Shown: one piece after another, positions 44,695 through 53,843 of the stretch
How positions within the stretch are numbered: the first letter of the stretch is position 1
Layout: every line of letters begins with the position of its first letter
NCBI GenBank assembly: GCA_947446635.1
Contig: CANFHF010000002.1
Coordinates: 124,001 to 188,000, forward strand
Direction: 5' to 3'
DNA length: 64,000 nt
Source: Flavobacteriaceae bacterium
Lineage (GTDB): Bacteria > Bacteroidota > Bacteroidia > Flavobacteriales > Flavobacteriaceae
Notes under the pieces: model-generated
What the model saw: only the letters and a program-made list of their open reading frames with translations
Database searches by the model: none
Told to the model about the DNA's origin: nothing
Made by a program: the position numbers and the translations under genes

Positions 44695-45562
44695 AAAACC
44701 TTTTATTGTTGCCGAAATTGGATGTAATCACAAAGGAGATATAGAAATAGCCAAAGAATTGATAAAAATTGCAGCTATTTTTTGTGATGTCGATGCGGTT
44801 AAGTTTCAAAAAAGAAATAATAAAGAATTATTGACGGATGAACAATACAACACCCCACACCCTAATCCATCTAATTCTTATGGCGTTACTTATGGATTAC
44901 ATAGAGAATATTTAGAATTTGATATCGCCCAACATTACGAATTAAAAAAATATTGTGAAGAAATGGGTGTAGTTTATTCAACATCTGTTTGGGACACAAC
45001 ATCGGCAAAAGAAATTGCTTCGTTGAATCCTGACTTTATTAAAATACCTTCGGCTTGCAATAATAATTACGAAATGCTAGGGTGGTTGTGCACTAATTAC
45101 AAGGGTGAAATTCATATTTCTACCGGAATGACGACCAAGAATGAAACAGAAACTTTAGTAAATTATTTTATTGAAAAACGACGTAATAAAGATTTAGTAC
45201 TTTACAATTGTACTTCGGGTTATCCGGTTCCATTTGAAGACGTTTGTCTCTTGGATATTAATTTATTAAATAAAAAATATGGTGATAAAGTAAAACACAT
45301 AGGCTTTTCCGGGCATCATTTAGGTATTGCAGTTGATATTGCAGCCTATACATTGGGAGCAAGTATTTTTGAAAGACATTATACAAAAGACAGAACTTGG
45401 AAAGGAACAGATCATGCGGCTTCTTTAGAGCCTATGGGATTGCGCAAATTAACACGTGATTTAAATGCGGTCCATAGTGCTTTGACTCATAAGCAAACAG
45501 ATATTTTGCCTATTGAACAAGTGCAAAGAGATAAGTTGAAGAATAAAAAGGTTAATAATTAA
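44681..45562 (+). CDS. NeuB-like nonulosonate synthase lacking the C-terminal SAF domain
   Basis: This enzyme condenses phosphoenolpyruvate with a hexose, N-acetylhexosamine or their 6-phosphates to form a nine-carbon acid. At 293 residues it covers only the TIM barrel: AEIGCNHKGD at 11-20, DAVKFQK at 38-44, STSVWD at 100-105, KIPSACNNNYEML at 121-133, STGM at 147-150, NCTSGYPVP at 176-184, GFSGHHLG at 208-215 and HYTKDRTWKGTDHAASLEP at 233-251. The SAF (antifreeze-like) domain usual in NeuB, about 60 residues, is missing. The gene overlaps the synthetase-phosphatase gene by 14 bases. No NeuC-type epimerase is present, so a mannose-6-phosphate-type route (KDN) is a reasonable guess. Confidence 0.88.
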   Translation: MDKYKKPFIVAEIGCNHKGDIEIAKELIKIAAIFCDVDAVKFQKRNNKELLTDEQYNTPHPNPSNSYGVTYGLHREYLEFDIAQHYELKKYCEEMGVVYSTSVWDTTSAKEIASLNPDFIKIPSACNNNYEMLGWLCTNYKGEIHISTGMTTKNETETLVNYFIEKRRNKDLVLYNCTSGYPVPFEDVCLLDINLLNKKYGDKVKHIGFSGHHLGIAVDIAAYTLGASIFERHYTKDRTWKGTDHAASLEPMGLRKLTRDLNAVHSALTHKQTDILPIEQVQRDKLKNKKVNN

Positions 45563-45590
45563 GCCCAAAACGAGCTTGATAAATTAAATT

Positions 45591-46994
45591 ATGAAGAAAA
45601 AAATATTTATTCTTTTGCCCGATGGAGTAGGATTACGCAATTTTGCTTTCACCAAATTTAAGAAAATAGGAGAACAAAAAGGGTACGATATTGTGTATTG
45701 GAATAACACCGTTTTTTCCTTAAAGGAACAATTCAATTTTGAAGAAGTGAAAATAGAAAATCACAAACTTCATCAATTAACTTCGGTATTTACAAGAGCT
45801 AGAAAAAGAATTGAACTCAATATTTTTGATAAAAAGTTTAAGGAAACAATTTATAATACTTATAATTTTCCTCATTCCTATAAGGGTTTCAATAATGCTT
45901 TCAAAAGTGTTTTCGTAGATTTATTGGTGTTTTTCGGTTCTAATGAAAAAGGATTGTTATTCGTTAGAAATAAAATTAAAAAAATTGAAAGAAGAAATTC
46001 TAAATATGAGTATTGCAAAGCGCAATTAATAGCACATAAACCAGATTTTGTTTTTTGTACGAATCAACGACCTTCTCAAGCTATTGCTCCACTTTTGGCA
46101 GCCCAGGATTTGGGAATTCCAACCGCAACTTTTATTTTTTCTTGGGATAATTTGCCTAAAGCTACCACTGTTGTCGAAACCGATTATTATTTTGTTTGGA
46201 GCGACCACATGAAACGGGAGTTGCTCCTATATTGTCCTTATGTTAATCCAGAAAAGACCTTTGTTACTGGAACGCCACAGTTTGAAAGTCATTTTGATAA
46301 AAGTATTTTAAAAAATAGAACTACATTTTTTGAAGAGAATAACTTGGATATACAAAAACGATACATCTGTTATTCTGGAGATGATATTGTAACTTCTCCA
46401 TTAGATCAATATTATCTTGAAGATTTAGCAAAATCAGTAATAAAATTGAATAATCAAGGGTATAATTTGGGTGTATTATATCGAAAATGTCCCGTTGACT
46501 TTACCGATAGATACAATGAGGTCCTTCATAATTATAAGGATGTAATTGCAGTTGTTAATCCTATTTGGAGACCAATCGGGACTAATTGGAATGAGATTAT
46601 ACCAACCAAAGAGGATTTTATTATGCAAGCCAATGTTTGTGAGCATACGGAGTTTGTTGTTAATATTGCTTCTTCAATGGTATTTGATTTTGTCGCTCAT
46701 AATAAATCGTGCTTGTTTTTTGATTATGAACAACCCCAATTAAAAAAAAGAATAAGAAATATTGGTCAAAATTATAAATACATCCATTTTCGTTCTATGC
46801 CATCTAAAAATGCTGCTTTATGGTCTTTTGATAAAAACAGTCTGACGGTAACAATAAAAACAATCCTTGATGGAGATATTTCAAGTGTTATCGAAGGGAA
46901 AAAATGGTTTGAAACCATTGTGGGAGATAATCCTACTGAAGCTTCAAAGTTAATTTGGGGTGATATTGATAAATTAGTTCGACAATGCAAATAG
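45591..46994 (+). CDS. Uncharacterised glycosyltransferase-like protein (GT-B pattern)
   Basis: I do not recognise a named family for this 467-residue soluble protein. It begins KKKIFILLPDGVGLRNFAF and has alternating strands and helices. PDFVFCTNQRPSQAIAPLLA and IPTATFIFSWDNLPKAT in the middle, FVTGTPQFESHF at the domain junction and CYSGDDIVTSPLDQYY after it suggest two Rossmann-like halves. HTEFVVNIASSMVFDFVAHN near 360-380 looks like the donor-phosphate helix of CDP/CMP-using GT-B enzymes. It lies 28 bases after the NeuB-like gene, so it is a candidate for transferring the CMP-nonulosonate. That role is inference from place and pattern. Confidence 0.6.
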   Translation: MKKKIFILLPDGVGLRNFAFTKFKKIGEQKGYDIVYWNNTVFSLKEQFNFEEVKIENHKLHQLTSVFTRARKRIELNIFDKKFKETIYNTYNFPHSYKGFNNAFKSVFVDLLVFFGSNEKGLLFVRNKIKKIERRNSKYEYCKAQLIAHKPDFVFCTNQRPSQAIAPLLAAQDLGIPTATFIFSWDNLPKATTVVETDYYFVWSDHMKRELLLYCPYVNPEKTFVTGTPQFESHFDKSILKNRTTFFEENNLDIQKRYICYSGDDIVTSPLDQYYLEDLAKSVIKLNNQGYNLGVLYRKCPVDFTDRYNEVLHNYKDVIAVVNPIWRPIGTNWNEIIPTKEDFIMQANVCEHTEFVVNIASSMVFDFVAHNKSCLFFDYEQPQLKKRIRNIGQNYKYIHFRSMPSKNAALWSFDKNSLTVTIKTILDGDISSVIEGKKWFETIVGDNPTEASKLIWGDIDKLVRQCK

Positions 46995-48130
46995 CTTTCT
47001 TAACTCCTGAATATCCCGATCCAAAAATAGAGTATGCTGCAGGAATTGGAACTAGTATCAAAAACTTAGCAGTTGCTTTGGTGAAGAAAAAATGTGCGGT
47101 AACAGTAATCGTTTATGGTCAAAAGGAATCAATTATCATTGAAGATGAAGGAGTAATTATTTATCTTATAAAAGATAAAAAGTATCTTTTTGCCAAATGG
47201 TTTTGGTATAGAAAGTACATTCAAAATTATTGTAATAGAATCATCAAGGAACAAAATATTGATATTTTAGAAGCGCCGGACTGGACAGGTATTACTGCTT
47301 TTATGAAATTTAGAATTCCGCTTGTGATTCGTTTTCATGGTAGCGACACTTATTTTTGTCATCTCGAAAATCGTCACCAGAAAGGTAAGAATTTTTGGTT
47401 TGAGAAATTAGCTATTCAAAATGCGAAAGCCTTTATTGCTCCCACAACATTTGCTGGAGCGGTTTCACAAAAACTATTTGGAATAAAAAATAAAACGATA
47501 AAAACGATTCATTATGGATTGGAACTCGATAAATTCGAAAATTCAGATCCTGGAATTTATAAAAAAGGATTGATTTTATATATTGGAACCATTATCCGAA
47601 AAAAAGGAGTTTTTGAATTACCCGAAATTTTCAATTTGGTTACACCGCAACATCCTGAAGCGAGATTGGTCTTGATTGGAGGTGATTCATATGATATTGC
47701 AACACAATCCGAATCTACTTGGCAACTTTTAAAAGAACAATTTCAGGAAAAAGATCGAAAACAAGTAAGCTATTTAGGTAAAATTCCGTATGAAGAAGTT
47801 CAAGATTATATAAAAAATGCTAATATTTGTGTGTTTCCTACTTTTGCAGAAACTCTTGGAATGGTAACCATTGAATCGATGGCAATGCAAAAACCAGTGG
47901 TAAATAGCAATATAGGTTGGGCAAAGGAATTAATTATTGATGGTAAAAGTGGTTTCTTAGTTCATCCTAAAAATCATGTTGAATATGTGGATAAAATCAA
48001 TTTGATTTTAGGGGATAATCAATTAGCAAAACAAATCGGAGAAAACGCACGACAAAGAGTGGAAACCTTTTTTGATATTGAAAAGATTGTTGATGAAAAC
48101 ATTCATTTTTATAAATCATTAATAGAATAA
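46985..48130 (+). CDS. Glycosyltransferase family 4 (GT-B)
   Basis: This 381-residue GT4 overlaps the previous gene by ten bases. It begins MQIAFLTPEYP with the G-I-G-T acceptor loop (AGIGTSIKNLA). RFHGSDTYFCHLENRHQKGK is the mid-protein loop, and ILYIGTIIRKKGVFELPEIF begins the donor half. The E-x7-E signature is ETLGMVTIESMAMQKPVV. It belongs to the group with TPEYPP openings, often annotated as polysaccharide-forming GT4 transferases. Specificity is unknown. The next gene starts three bases on, with a TTG. Confidence 0.92.
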   Translation: MQIAFLTPEYPDPKIEYAAGIGTSIKNLAVALVKKKCAVTVIVYGQKESIIIEDEGVIIYLIKDKKYLFAKWFWYRKYIQNYCNRIIKEQNIDILEAPDWTGITAFMKFRIPLVIRFHGSDTYFCHLENRHQKGKNFWFEKLAIQNAKAFIAPTTFAGAVSQKLFGIKNKTIKTIHYGLELDKFENSDPGIYKKGLILYIGTIIRKKGVFELPEIFNLVTPQHPEARLVLIGGDSYDIATQSESTWQLLKEQFQEKDRKQVSYLGKIPYEEVQDYIKNANICVFPTFAETLGMVTIESMAMQKPVVNSNIGWAKELIIDGKSGFLVHPKNHVEYVDKINLILGDNQLAKQIGENARQRVETFFDIEKIVDENIHFYKSLIE

Positions 48131-48133
48131 AAT

Positions 48134-49678
48134 TTGATAGTAGTCTATCATATAAATAATCGGATTTCTAAAGTGGTTTCAAACGATAATAGTCTATTGT
48201 CGTTTGATTATAAAGGATTAATTTCTGAAGGATTATATAAATTAGCGGTTTGGTTTCCACAATCAAAAATAGTCTGGTGCAATGAAGAATTGCAAGACTA
48301 TCTAAATTTAAAAGAGATTGAAGCTATTTTTCATCATAACAAAATGATGCTTTCGTATTGCCCTGGAGAAATGGATTTTCTGGGTAGAAAAATAGGATAT
48401 GTAGAGGAATCTCCTTTTATCAAAATAAATAAAAAAGTTTCCTATCCCACTTGGCAAATGAGCAGTATTGTTGGGGTAGTTCATGCTTCCTTACTTCTTC
48501 AAATTAAGGACAAAATTAAAATGGATGCGAATTTTGATTATTATCTTAATTCTGTTGCTAAAGTTTGCATGCCTTTGGGCTTATTCTGTTATTCAGAACC
48601 AAAATTATTAAGCGCATATGGAGGCGTAGTTGTTTATAAAGAAACAACAATTTATACATTATTCAAGTTTGTAAAACAACATTATAAAAAACGCTGGCAA
48701 GTATTACTATTTTTGAATTTAATACTATTCGAGAACCAATTTCCACTTCTTCCCTTTGTCTTTTCATTATTTTATAAAACTCGAAAAAATAATAATCTGA
48801 ACTTAAATTCTATTCATGTTCAATCTAATTTAAAAAACACAATAGATAAAACTATTGATGTAATTATTCCTACCATTGGTCGAAAAAAATATTTGTATGA
48901 TGTATTATGTGATTTACGTAACCAAAATCATCTGCCAAAAAATGTTATTATAATAGAACAAAACCCATCACCAAATAGCGAATCGGAATTAGATTATTTG
49001 ACTACGGAAAAATGGCCGTTTATTATAAAACACACTTTTACTCATCAAGCGGGAGCCTGTAATGCAAGAAATATTGCCCTAGGTAAAGTTGTAAGTAGAT
49101 GGGTGTTTTTGGCGGATGATGATATTCGAATCGAGGTTGATTTTATTAAACAGGCTATAGAGAATATAGATATCTTTGGTAGTAAAGCAGCAATATTTAA
49201 TTGTCTTTTAAAAGAAAAAAAAAATTATTTTACAACAATTTCCCAAACAACAATTTTTGGATCTGGATGTAGTATTGTAAAAAAAATAGATTCTAAAAAA
49301 ATATCGTTTAATAAATGTTTAGAATTTGGATATGGAGAAGATACCGATTTCGGATTGCAATTACGGAATTATGGGGTGGATGTAATTTATTTTCCAAAAC
49401 CAAGTATTTTGCATCTAAAAGCTCCAATTGGAGGTTTCAGAACTAAAATTGTTTTACCATGGGAGAAGGAAAGAATACAGCCAAAACCCTCTCCAACTAT
49501 AATGTATGTAAAGCAAAAATATGATTGCAAAGAACAAATTAGAGGCTATAAAACGGTTTTATTTATAAAATTGCTTATTAATAATGGGTTGCTAAATTTA
49601 TTTCAATTTTTGTTTTCATTTCAAAAAAAATGGAAAGTGAGTTTGTATTGGGCTAATCAACTGGATAAAAATGATTAA
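48134..49678 (+). CDS. Two-part glycosyltransferase family 2 protein
   Basis: This 514-residue protein has a standard GT2 domain from about 240: DVIIPTIGRKKYLYDVL, then IIEQNPSPN, ACNARNIAL and the metal site LADDDIRIE near 326-334. GYGEDTDFGLQLRNYG lies near 410-425. The first 230 residues match no family I know but keep the strand-helix order of a reduced GT-A fold, and are followed by a hydrophobic stretch (WQVLLFLNLILF). The start is a TTG at 48134, three bases after the previous stop; no ATG lies before the conserved part. An N-terminal acceptor-binding or inactive transferase domain is possible. Confidence 0.82.
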   Translation: MIVVYHINNRISKVVSNDNSLLSFDYKGLISEGLYKLAVWFPQSKIVWCNEELQDYLNLKEIEAIFHHNKMMLSYCPGEMDFLGRKIGYVEESPFIKINKKVSYPTWQMSSIVGVVHASLLLQIKDKIKMDANFDYYLNSVAKVCMPLGLFCYSEPKLLSAYGGVVVYKETTIYTLFKFVKQHYKKRWQVLLFLNLILFENQFPLLPFVFSLFYKTRKNNNLNLNSIHVQSNLKNTIDKTIDVIIPTIGRKKYLYDVLCDLRNQNHLPKNVIIIEQNPSPNSESELDYLTTEKWPFIIKHTFTHQAGACNARNIALGKVVSRWVFLADDDIRIEVDFIKQAIENIDIFGSKAAIFNCLLKEKKNYFTTISQTTIFGSGCSIVKKIDSKKISFNKCLEFGYGEDTDFGLQLRNYGVDVIYFPKPSILHLKAPIGGFRTKIVLPWEKERIQPKPSPTIMYVKQKYDCKEQIRGYKTVLFIKLLINNGLLNLFQFLFSFQKKWKVSLYWANQLDKND

Positions 49679-50693
49679 AATATATACGGACCAGACATAC
49701 CTCTCCCCAGAGTACAGGAAAATAATCTTCCCGTTATTATTCGATTTGTGTTATATCAAGACTATTAGTTTATTAAAATTATATCAAATAGTTAATAGTG
49801 TTAAGGAAGCAGATATTGTTATTGTTCCTGTTGATATAGCTTATTTTTTTGAAAATAATAAAAGTAAATGGCTTTATGATTTTATAAATAAAGGAAATAC
49901 TGCCAATAAAAAAGTATGGGTTTATTCAGGAGGAGATTGCGGTATTAGCTTGAATTACAATGTTTATACATTTCGATTAGGCGGTTTTTACAGCAAGTTA
50001 AATGAGAAAACATTTATTTTACCTTCTTTTATAATAGATCCATTGAGCCTATTACAAAAAGAATTTAAATCTATCTCAAAAACAACGTTACCAAGAATTG
50101 GTTTTGTAGGTCATGCAGATGGGTCAATAATTAAATGGGGAAAAGAATTTACAATCTTTCTTTACCATAATCTAAAACGAATATCCAAATGCATTTTTGA
50201 GGATTATCAGTCTTTTTATCCGTCGAGTATAAAAAGGTATCAATTTTTGATAACTTTAAAGAGAAACAATCAAATAAAAACAAATTTTATTTTTAGAAAA
50301 AAATACCGAGGAGGTGTTAAAACCGAAAAAGAAAAAGTAAAAACCACTTTTGATTTTTTCGAAAATATTTATGACAATCCTTATGTTTTTTGTTTAAGAG
50401 GATCCGGAAATTTTTCAGTTCGTTTCTATGAAACCTTGGCAATGGGGAGAATTCCCGTCATAATTGACACGGATATTCGCCTGCCTTTGGATAAAATAAT
50501 TAACTGGGAAAACCATTGTGTACTAGCCACGGAAAATGATTTTGTGGATAAATTAATTAATTTCCATTCAAGTATTAATGTAAATGATTTCGAACAGATG
50601 CAAATTAATAATCGAAATTTGTGGCTCGATTATTTAAACAGGGAAACTTATTTCAGTCATATTTATTCCATATTTAAAGAAGAAATCAAATGA
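49671..50693 (+). CDS. Exostosin-like (GT47-type) glycosyltransferase
   Basis: This 340-residue protein has the exostosin pattern: an early IKIYTDQTYL strand, KEADIVIVPVDIAYF, VWVYSGGDCG, PRIGFVGHADG in the middle, and the donor motif GSGNFSVRFYETLAMGRIPV at about 244-263 followed by DTDIRLPL. Exostosin-type enzymes are inverting GT-B transferases; bacterial members occur in capsule and O-antigen loci. It overlaps both neighbours (eight bases before, four bases after), so it is made with the two GT2 proteins. The sugar is not known. Confidence 0.82.
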   Translation: MIKIYTDQTYLSPEYRKIIFPLLFDLCYIKTISLLKLYQIVNSVKEADIVIVPVDIAYFFENNKSKWLYDFINKGNTANKKVWVYSGGDCGISLNYNVYTFRLGGFYSKLNEKTFILPSFIIDPLSLLQKEFKSISKTTLPRIGFVGHADGSIIKWGKEFTIFLYHNLKRISKCIFEDYQSFYPSSIKRYQFLITLKRNNQIKTNFIFRKKYRGGVKTEKEKVKTTFDFFENIYDNPYVFCLRGSGNFSVRFYETLAMGRIPVIIDTDIRLPLDKIINWENHCVLATENDFVDKLINFHSSINVNDFEQMQINNRNLWLDYLNRETYFSHIYSIFKEEIK

Positions 50694-51682
50694 AATTTGC
50701 TCTCATCATCTGCACCTATTTACGTCCCCATCCTTTACTTCGATTATTGCAATCAGTTCAGGAGCAAACAATCTATCCTGATGAAATCCTGATTGTTGAC
50801 GGTTCAACTAATAAGGAAACGGAAAAGGTTCTAAAAGAAAATCATTTTGAAAATTTGAACTATTTTAGGATTTCTGCTGAACATCGAGGTTTAACCAAGC
50901 AAAGAAATTTCGGGATTGAAAGAGTAGGAGAGGAAATAGAAGTGGTTTGTTTCTTAGATGACGACACGGTTTTAGAAAATGATTATTTTGAACAGCTTCT
51001 CAAAACCTACACCATTTATCCAGAAGCATTGGGTGTAGGTGGATATATTATTGATGAATCAAAATGTGAATTTGTGGGAGATAATTACAAACCAAAAATA
51101 GACGAGTATTTATTTGATGGATGGAAAAGAAAAGACGGTAGCCGCTTTATTCTTCGAAAAAAATTAGGGATAGATAGTGATTCACCTCCAGGATATTCGT
51201 CTTTATATTCACATGGTCGAAGCGTTGGTTTTTTGCCACCTAGTGGTAAGGTATATCCCGTTGAAATGTTTATGGGAGGTGTTTCTTCTTTTAAGAAAGA
51301 AGTTTTTGACACCCTAAATTTCTCATCTTACTTTGAAGGCTATGGTTTATATGAAGATGCTGATTTTACTTTACGAGTTGCCAAAATAGGAAAGTTATAT
51401 GTTAATACCGCTGCAAATCTGAAGCATTATCATCATCCATCTGGAAGGCCGAACCAATACCAATATGGAAAAATGGTAGTTCGTAACGGTTGGTATGTTT
51501 GGCGAACAAAAAATCCAAAACCACTTTTGGATTCCAAATTAAAATGGCATTCGATAACGATACTCTTGGCGTTGATTCGGTTTTCGAATACATTGACAAC
51601 TACAAATAGAAAACAAGCTTTTACCGAAACGATGGGTAGAACAGCAGGTTGGTGGAGTTTGTTTTTTAATAAGCCTAAATAA
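50690..51682 (+). CDS. Glycosyltransferase family 2
   Basis: This 330-residue GT-A enzyme has LIICTYLRPH at 5-14, EILIVDGST at 32-40, the TKQRNFGI helix at 69-76 and the metal site FLDDDT at 88-93. YEDADFTLRVAKIGKLY gives the base region, and a conserved LKHYHHPSGRP block near 240-250 is common in O-antigen GT2 enzymes. A longer insert near 125-190 (GWKRKDGSRF) distinguishes it from the other GT2 proteins here. It overlaps the exostosin-like gene in an ATGA. Confidence 0.92.
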   Translation: MKFALIICTYLRPHPLLRLLQSVQEQTIYPDEILIVDGSTNKETEKVLKENHFENLNYFRISAEHRGLTKQRNFGIERVGEEIEVVCFLDDDTVLENDYFEQLLKTYTIYPEALGVGGYIIDESKCEFVGDNYKPKIDEYLFDGWKRKDGSRFILRKKLGIDSDSPPGYSSLYSHGRSVGFLPPSGKVYPVEMFMGGVSSFKKEVFDTLNFSSYFEGYGLYEDADFTLRVAKIGKLYVNTAANLKHYHHPSGRPNQYQYGKMVVRNGWYVWRTKNPKPLLDSKLKWHSITILLALIRFSNTLTTTNRKQAFTETMGRTAGWWSLFFNKPK

Positions 51683-51729
51683 TCTTGTACAAATTTAAGA
51701 GTTAAATAATTTCAAGGTAAAAATAAATT

Positions 51730-52683
51730 ATGAAAAAAATAAAATTATTAAATATACCAAACTTTTATTCCTCATACTACTTGTTAGGATTATCTCAAGA
51801 ATATAAAGTCAAATATAAAAATGATATCAATTTCAATAACTTCAATAATAAGCCAATATTGATTTTTCAAATAAATGATAAAATTGCAGTAATTGATAAC
51901 GATGACCCTAGTGGGGTAAATCAACAGTTGTATGAAATAGCGGATATATATTTTGCTACTAATAAACTTATTGATAATGAATCGTATAATCAAGAAAAAG
52001 TTAGGCCACTTTATCCTCATTATCCTATTAATATAGTACCATTGTATTTGAGTCTTTTTGGACTTAATTTATTAAAATATTTCAAATTTAAAGACTTGTC
52101 AAGGCAAATTTATAATCTTTTAAGAAGGCCTTTTTTTAAACAACACGAAAATATTTCAAATAAAGAAAACTTCATTTTTTTTTCATCTAATATTTGGAAA
52201 AAAGAGCCTCTTGCAAACCAAATAAGGGCTGAATTTATTCGTTTTTGTAAAGCAGATCCAAGAATTGAATTTAAAGGAGGATTTATTCCTAGATCGGATG
52301 GCAATAATTATGGTTTTGATAATGAACTTAATACCATTAAATATTCTCCTAAAAAATTTTCAAAATTAAGTGCAATGTCTAAAATTGCTCTAAATAACCC
52401 TGCAGTTTGTGGAGCTGTAAGCTGGAGGTTAGCTGAATATTTAAATCAAGGTTTATTTGTATTGTCATTTCCTTTTAAAATTGAGTTGCCTAAAAATTTA
52501 AGGCAAGATATAGATGTGAACTTTATTCAACATGTTGATGAATATAAAGGCGTCTTTGATAAAATATTAAATAATCATGAATTTTATGAATCTATAGCAG
52601 CAAAGGGTAAAATTTATTTTGATAGCTATTGTACACCTAGAGCACAAGCAAAACATATTGTTGAATTAATATTAAATAGTTAA
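51730..52683 (+). CDS. Uncharacterised protein with GT-B-like C-terminus
   Basis: I cannot assign a family. The 317-residue soluble protein starts KKIKLLNIPNFYSSYYLLG and has a beta-strand-rich first half (KPILIFQINDKIAVIDN) with a D-D-P-S-G loop. The second half has IFFSSNIWKKEP, FKGGFIPRSDG and SWRLAEYLNQGLFVLSF, which resembles the L-x-E-x-L-x-x-G block in the donor helix of GT-B enzymes. It ends in a typical helix (AKHIVELIL). By position, 47 bases after a GT2 and 41 before a GT4, it is probably a transferase. Its general plan recalls the protein at 2451. Confidence 0.6.
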   Translation: MKKIKLLNIPNFYSSYYLLGLSQEYKVKYKNDINFNNFNNKPILIFQINDKIAVIDNDDPSGVNQQLYEIADIYFATNKLIDNESYNQEKVRPLYPHYPINIVPLYLSLFGLNLLKYFKFKDLSRQIYNLLRRPFFKQHENISNKENFIFFSSNIWKKEPLANQIRAEFIRFCKADPRIEFKGGFIPRSDGNNYGFDNELNTIKYSPKKFSKLSAMSKIALNNPAVCGAVSWRLAEYLNQGLFVLSFPFKIELPKNLRQDIDVNFIQHVDEYKGVFDKILNNHEFYESIAAKGKIYFDSYCTPRAQAKHIVELILNS

Positions 52684-52724
52684 ACAAATTCAAATGTTGA
52701 TTTGAATAATCTTAATAGTATATA

Positions 52725-53843
52725 ATGACTTTCGTAATCATTACGCATGTTCCTCATAAAATTGAAAATAATGCAATTTATGCCTATGCGCCTTATGTTC
52801 GTGAAATGAATAGCTGGATCAAAGAAATTGAAAAGCTAATTATTGTAGCACCTCAATTAAATTCTCCTAAAAATGCTATCGAAATCAATTATGAACACGA
52901 TAACATTGAATTTGTGACTATTGAAGCTTTTGATATTTTAAGTCTAAAAGCGATTATGCTTTCTATTTATAAAACACCCAGAATAATTCGGCAAATATTC
53001 AAAGCCATACAGCAGTCCGATCATATTCATTTACGTTGTCCCGGAAATATTGGTCTATTAGGCTGTTTTATACAATTACTATTTCCGGCGAAACCCAAAA
53101 CCGCAAAGTATGCCGGTAATTGGGATCCCAAATCCAAACAACCTTGGTCGTATCGCCTTCAAAAATGGATTTTGGGTAACACCTTCCTTACACGAAATAT
53201 GCAGGTATTAGTTTATGGCGAATGGGAAAAAAGTACCAAGAATATAAAACCTTTTTTTACGGCGACTTATACTGAAGCAGATAAATTACCCATTCCTAAA
53301 AAAAGATTAAAGGAATGTATTCATTTTGTATTTGTGGGCACTTTAGTACCCGGAAAAAATCCATTATATGCCCTACAAATAGTTGAGGTTTTGCATAAAA
53401 AAGGACTTAATGTCACTTTAAATTTCTACGGTGAAGGACCTGAAAGGGATATTTTGAATCAGTATATCCTCGAACATAATCTAGGAAAAATAGTTTTTCT
53501 TAAAAGGAATCAGTCCCGGCGTGTAATTCAAAAAAGCTACAAAAACAGCCATTTTGTTATTTTACCCTCAAAAAGTGAAGGTTGGCCAAAAGCGGTTGCC
53601 GAAGGTATGTTTTGGGGTTGCGTACCTATTGCTTCTCCAATTTCTTGTGTTCCATTTATGCTTGATCACGGTAATCGTGGACTTTTGCTGACAATGAATA
53701 TAGAGAAAGACATTTTGCAAATTAAAGCTCTTATCCAAAACGAAGAGGGATTTGCAGATAAAAGCAAAAAGGCAAGTGATTGGTCTCGCCAATATACGAT
53801 GGATGTTTTTGAGAATGAGATAAAGAAAGTTTTGCAATCATGA
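52725..53843 (+). CDS. Glycosyltransferase family 4-like (GT-B)
   Basis: This 372-residue GT-B transferase has no GGAE opening (it starts TFVIITHVPHKIENNAIYAY), but the second half is typical: HFVFVGTLVPGKNPLYALQI opens the donor domain and EGWPKAVAEGMFWGCVPIAS carries the E-x7-E pattern. HLRCPGNIGLLGC and KYAGNWDPKSKQPWSYRLQK in the middle belong to a GT4 branch seen in capsule loci. It overlaps the next gene by four bases. A cytoplasmic location is expected. Confidence 0.88.
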   Translation: MTFVIITHVPHKIENNAIYAYAPYVREMNSWIKEIEKLIIVAPQLNSPKNAIEINYEHDNIEFVTIEAFDILSLKAIMLSIYKTPRIIRQIFKAIQQSDHIHLRCPGNIGLLGCFIQLLFPAKPKTAKYAGNWDPKSKQPWSYRLQKWILGNTFLTRNMQVLVYGEWEKSTKNIKPFFTATYTEADKLPIPKKRLKECIHFVFVGTLVPGKNPLYALQIVEVLHKKGLNVTLNFYGEGPERDILNQYILEHNLGKIVFLKRNQSRRVIQKSYKNSHFVILPSKSEGWPKAVAEGMFWGCVPIASPISCVPFMLDHGNRGLLLTMNIEKDILQIKALIQNEEGFADKSKKASDWSRQYTMDVFENEIKKVLQS

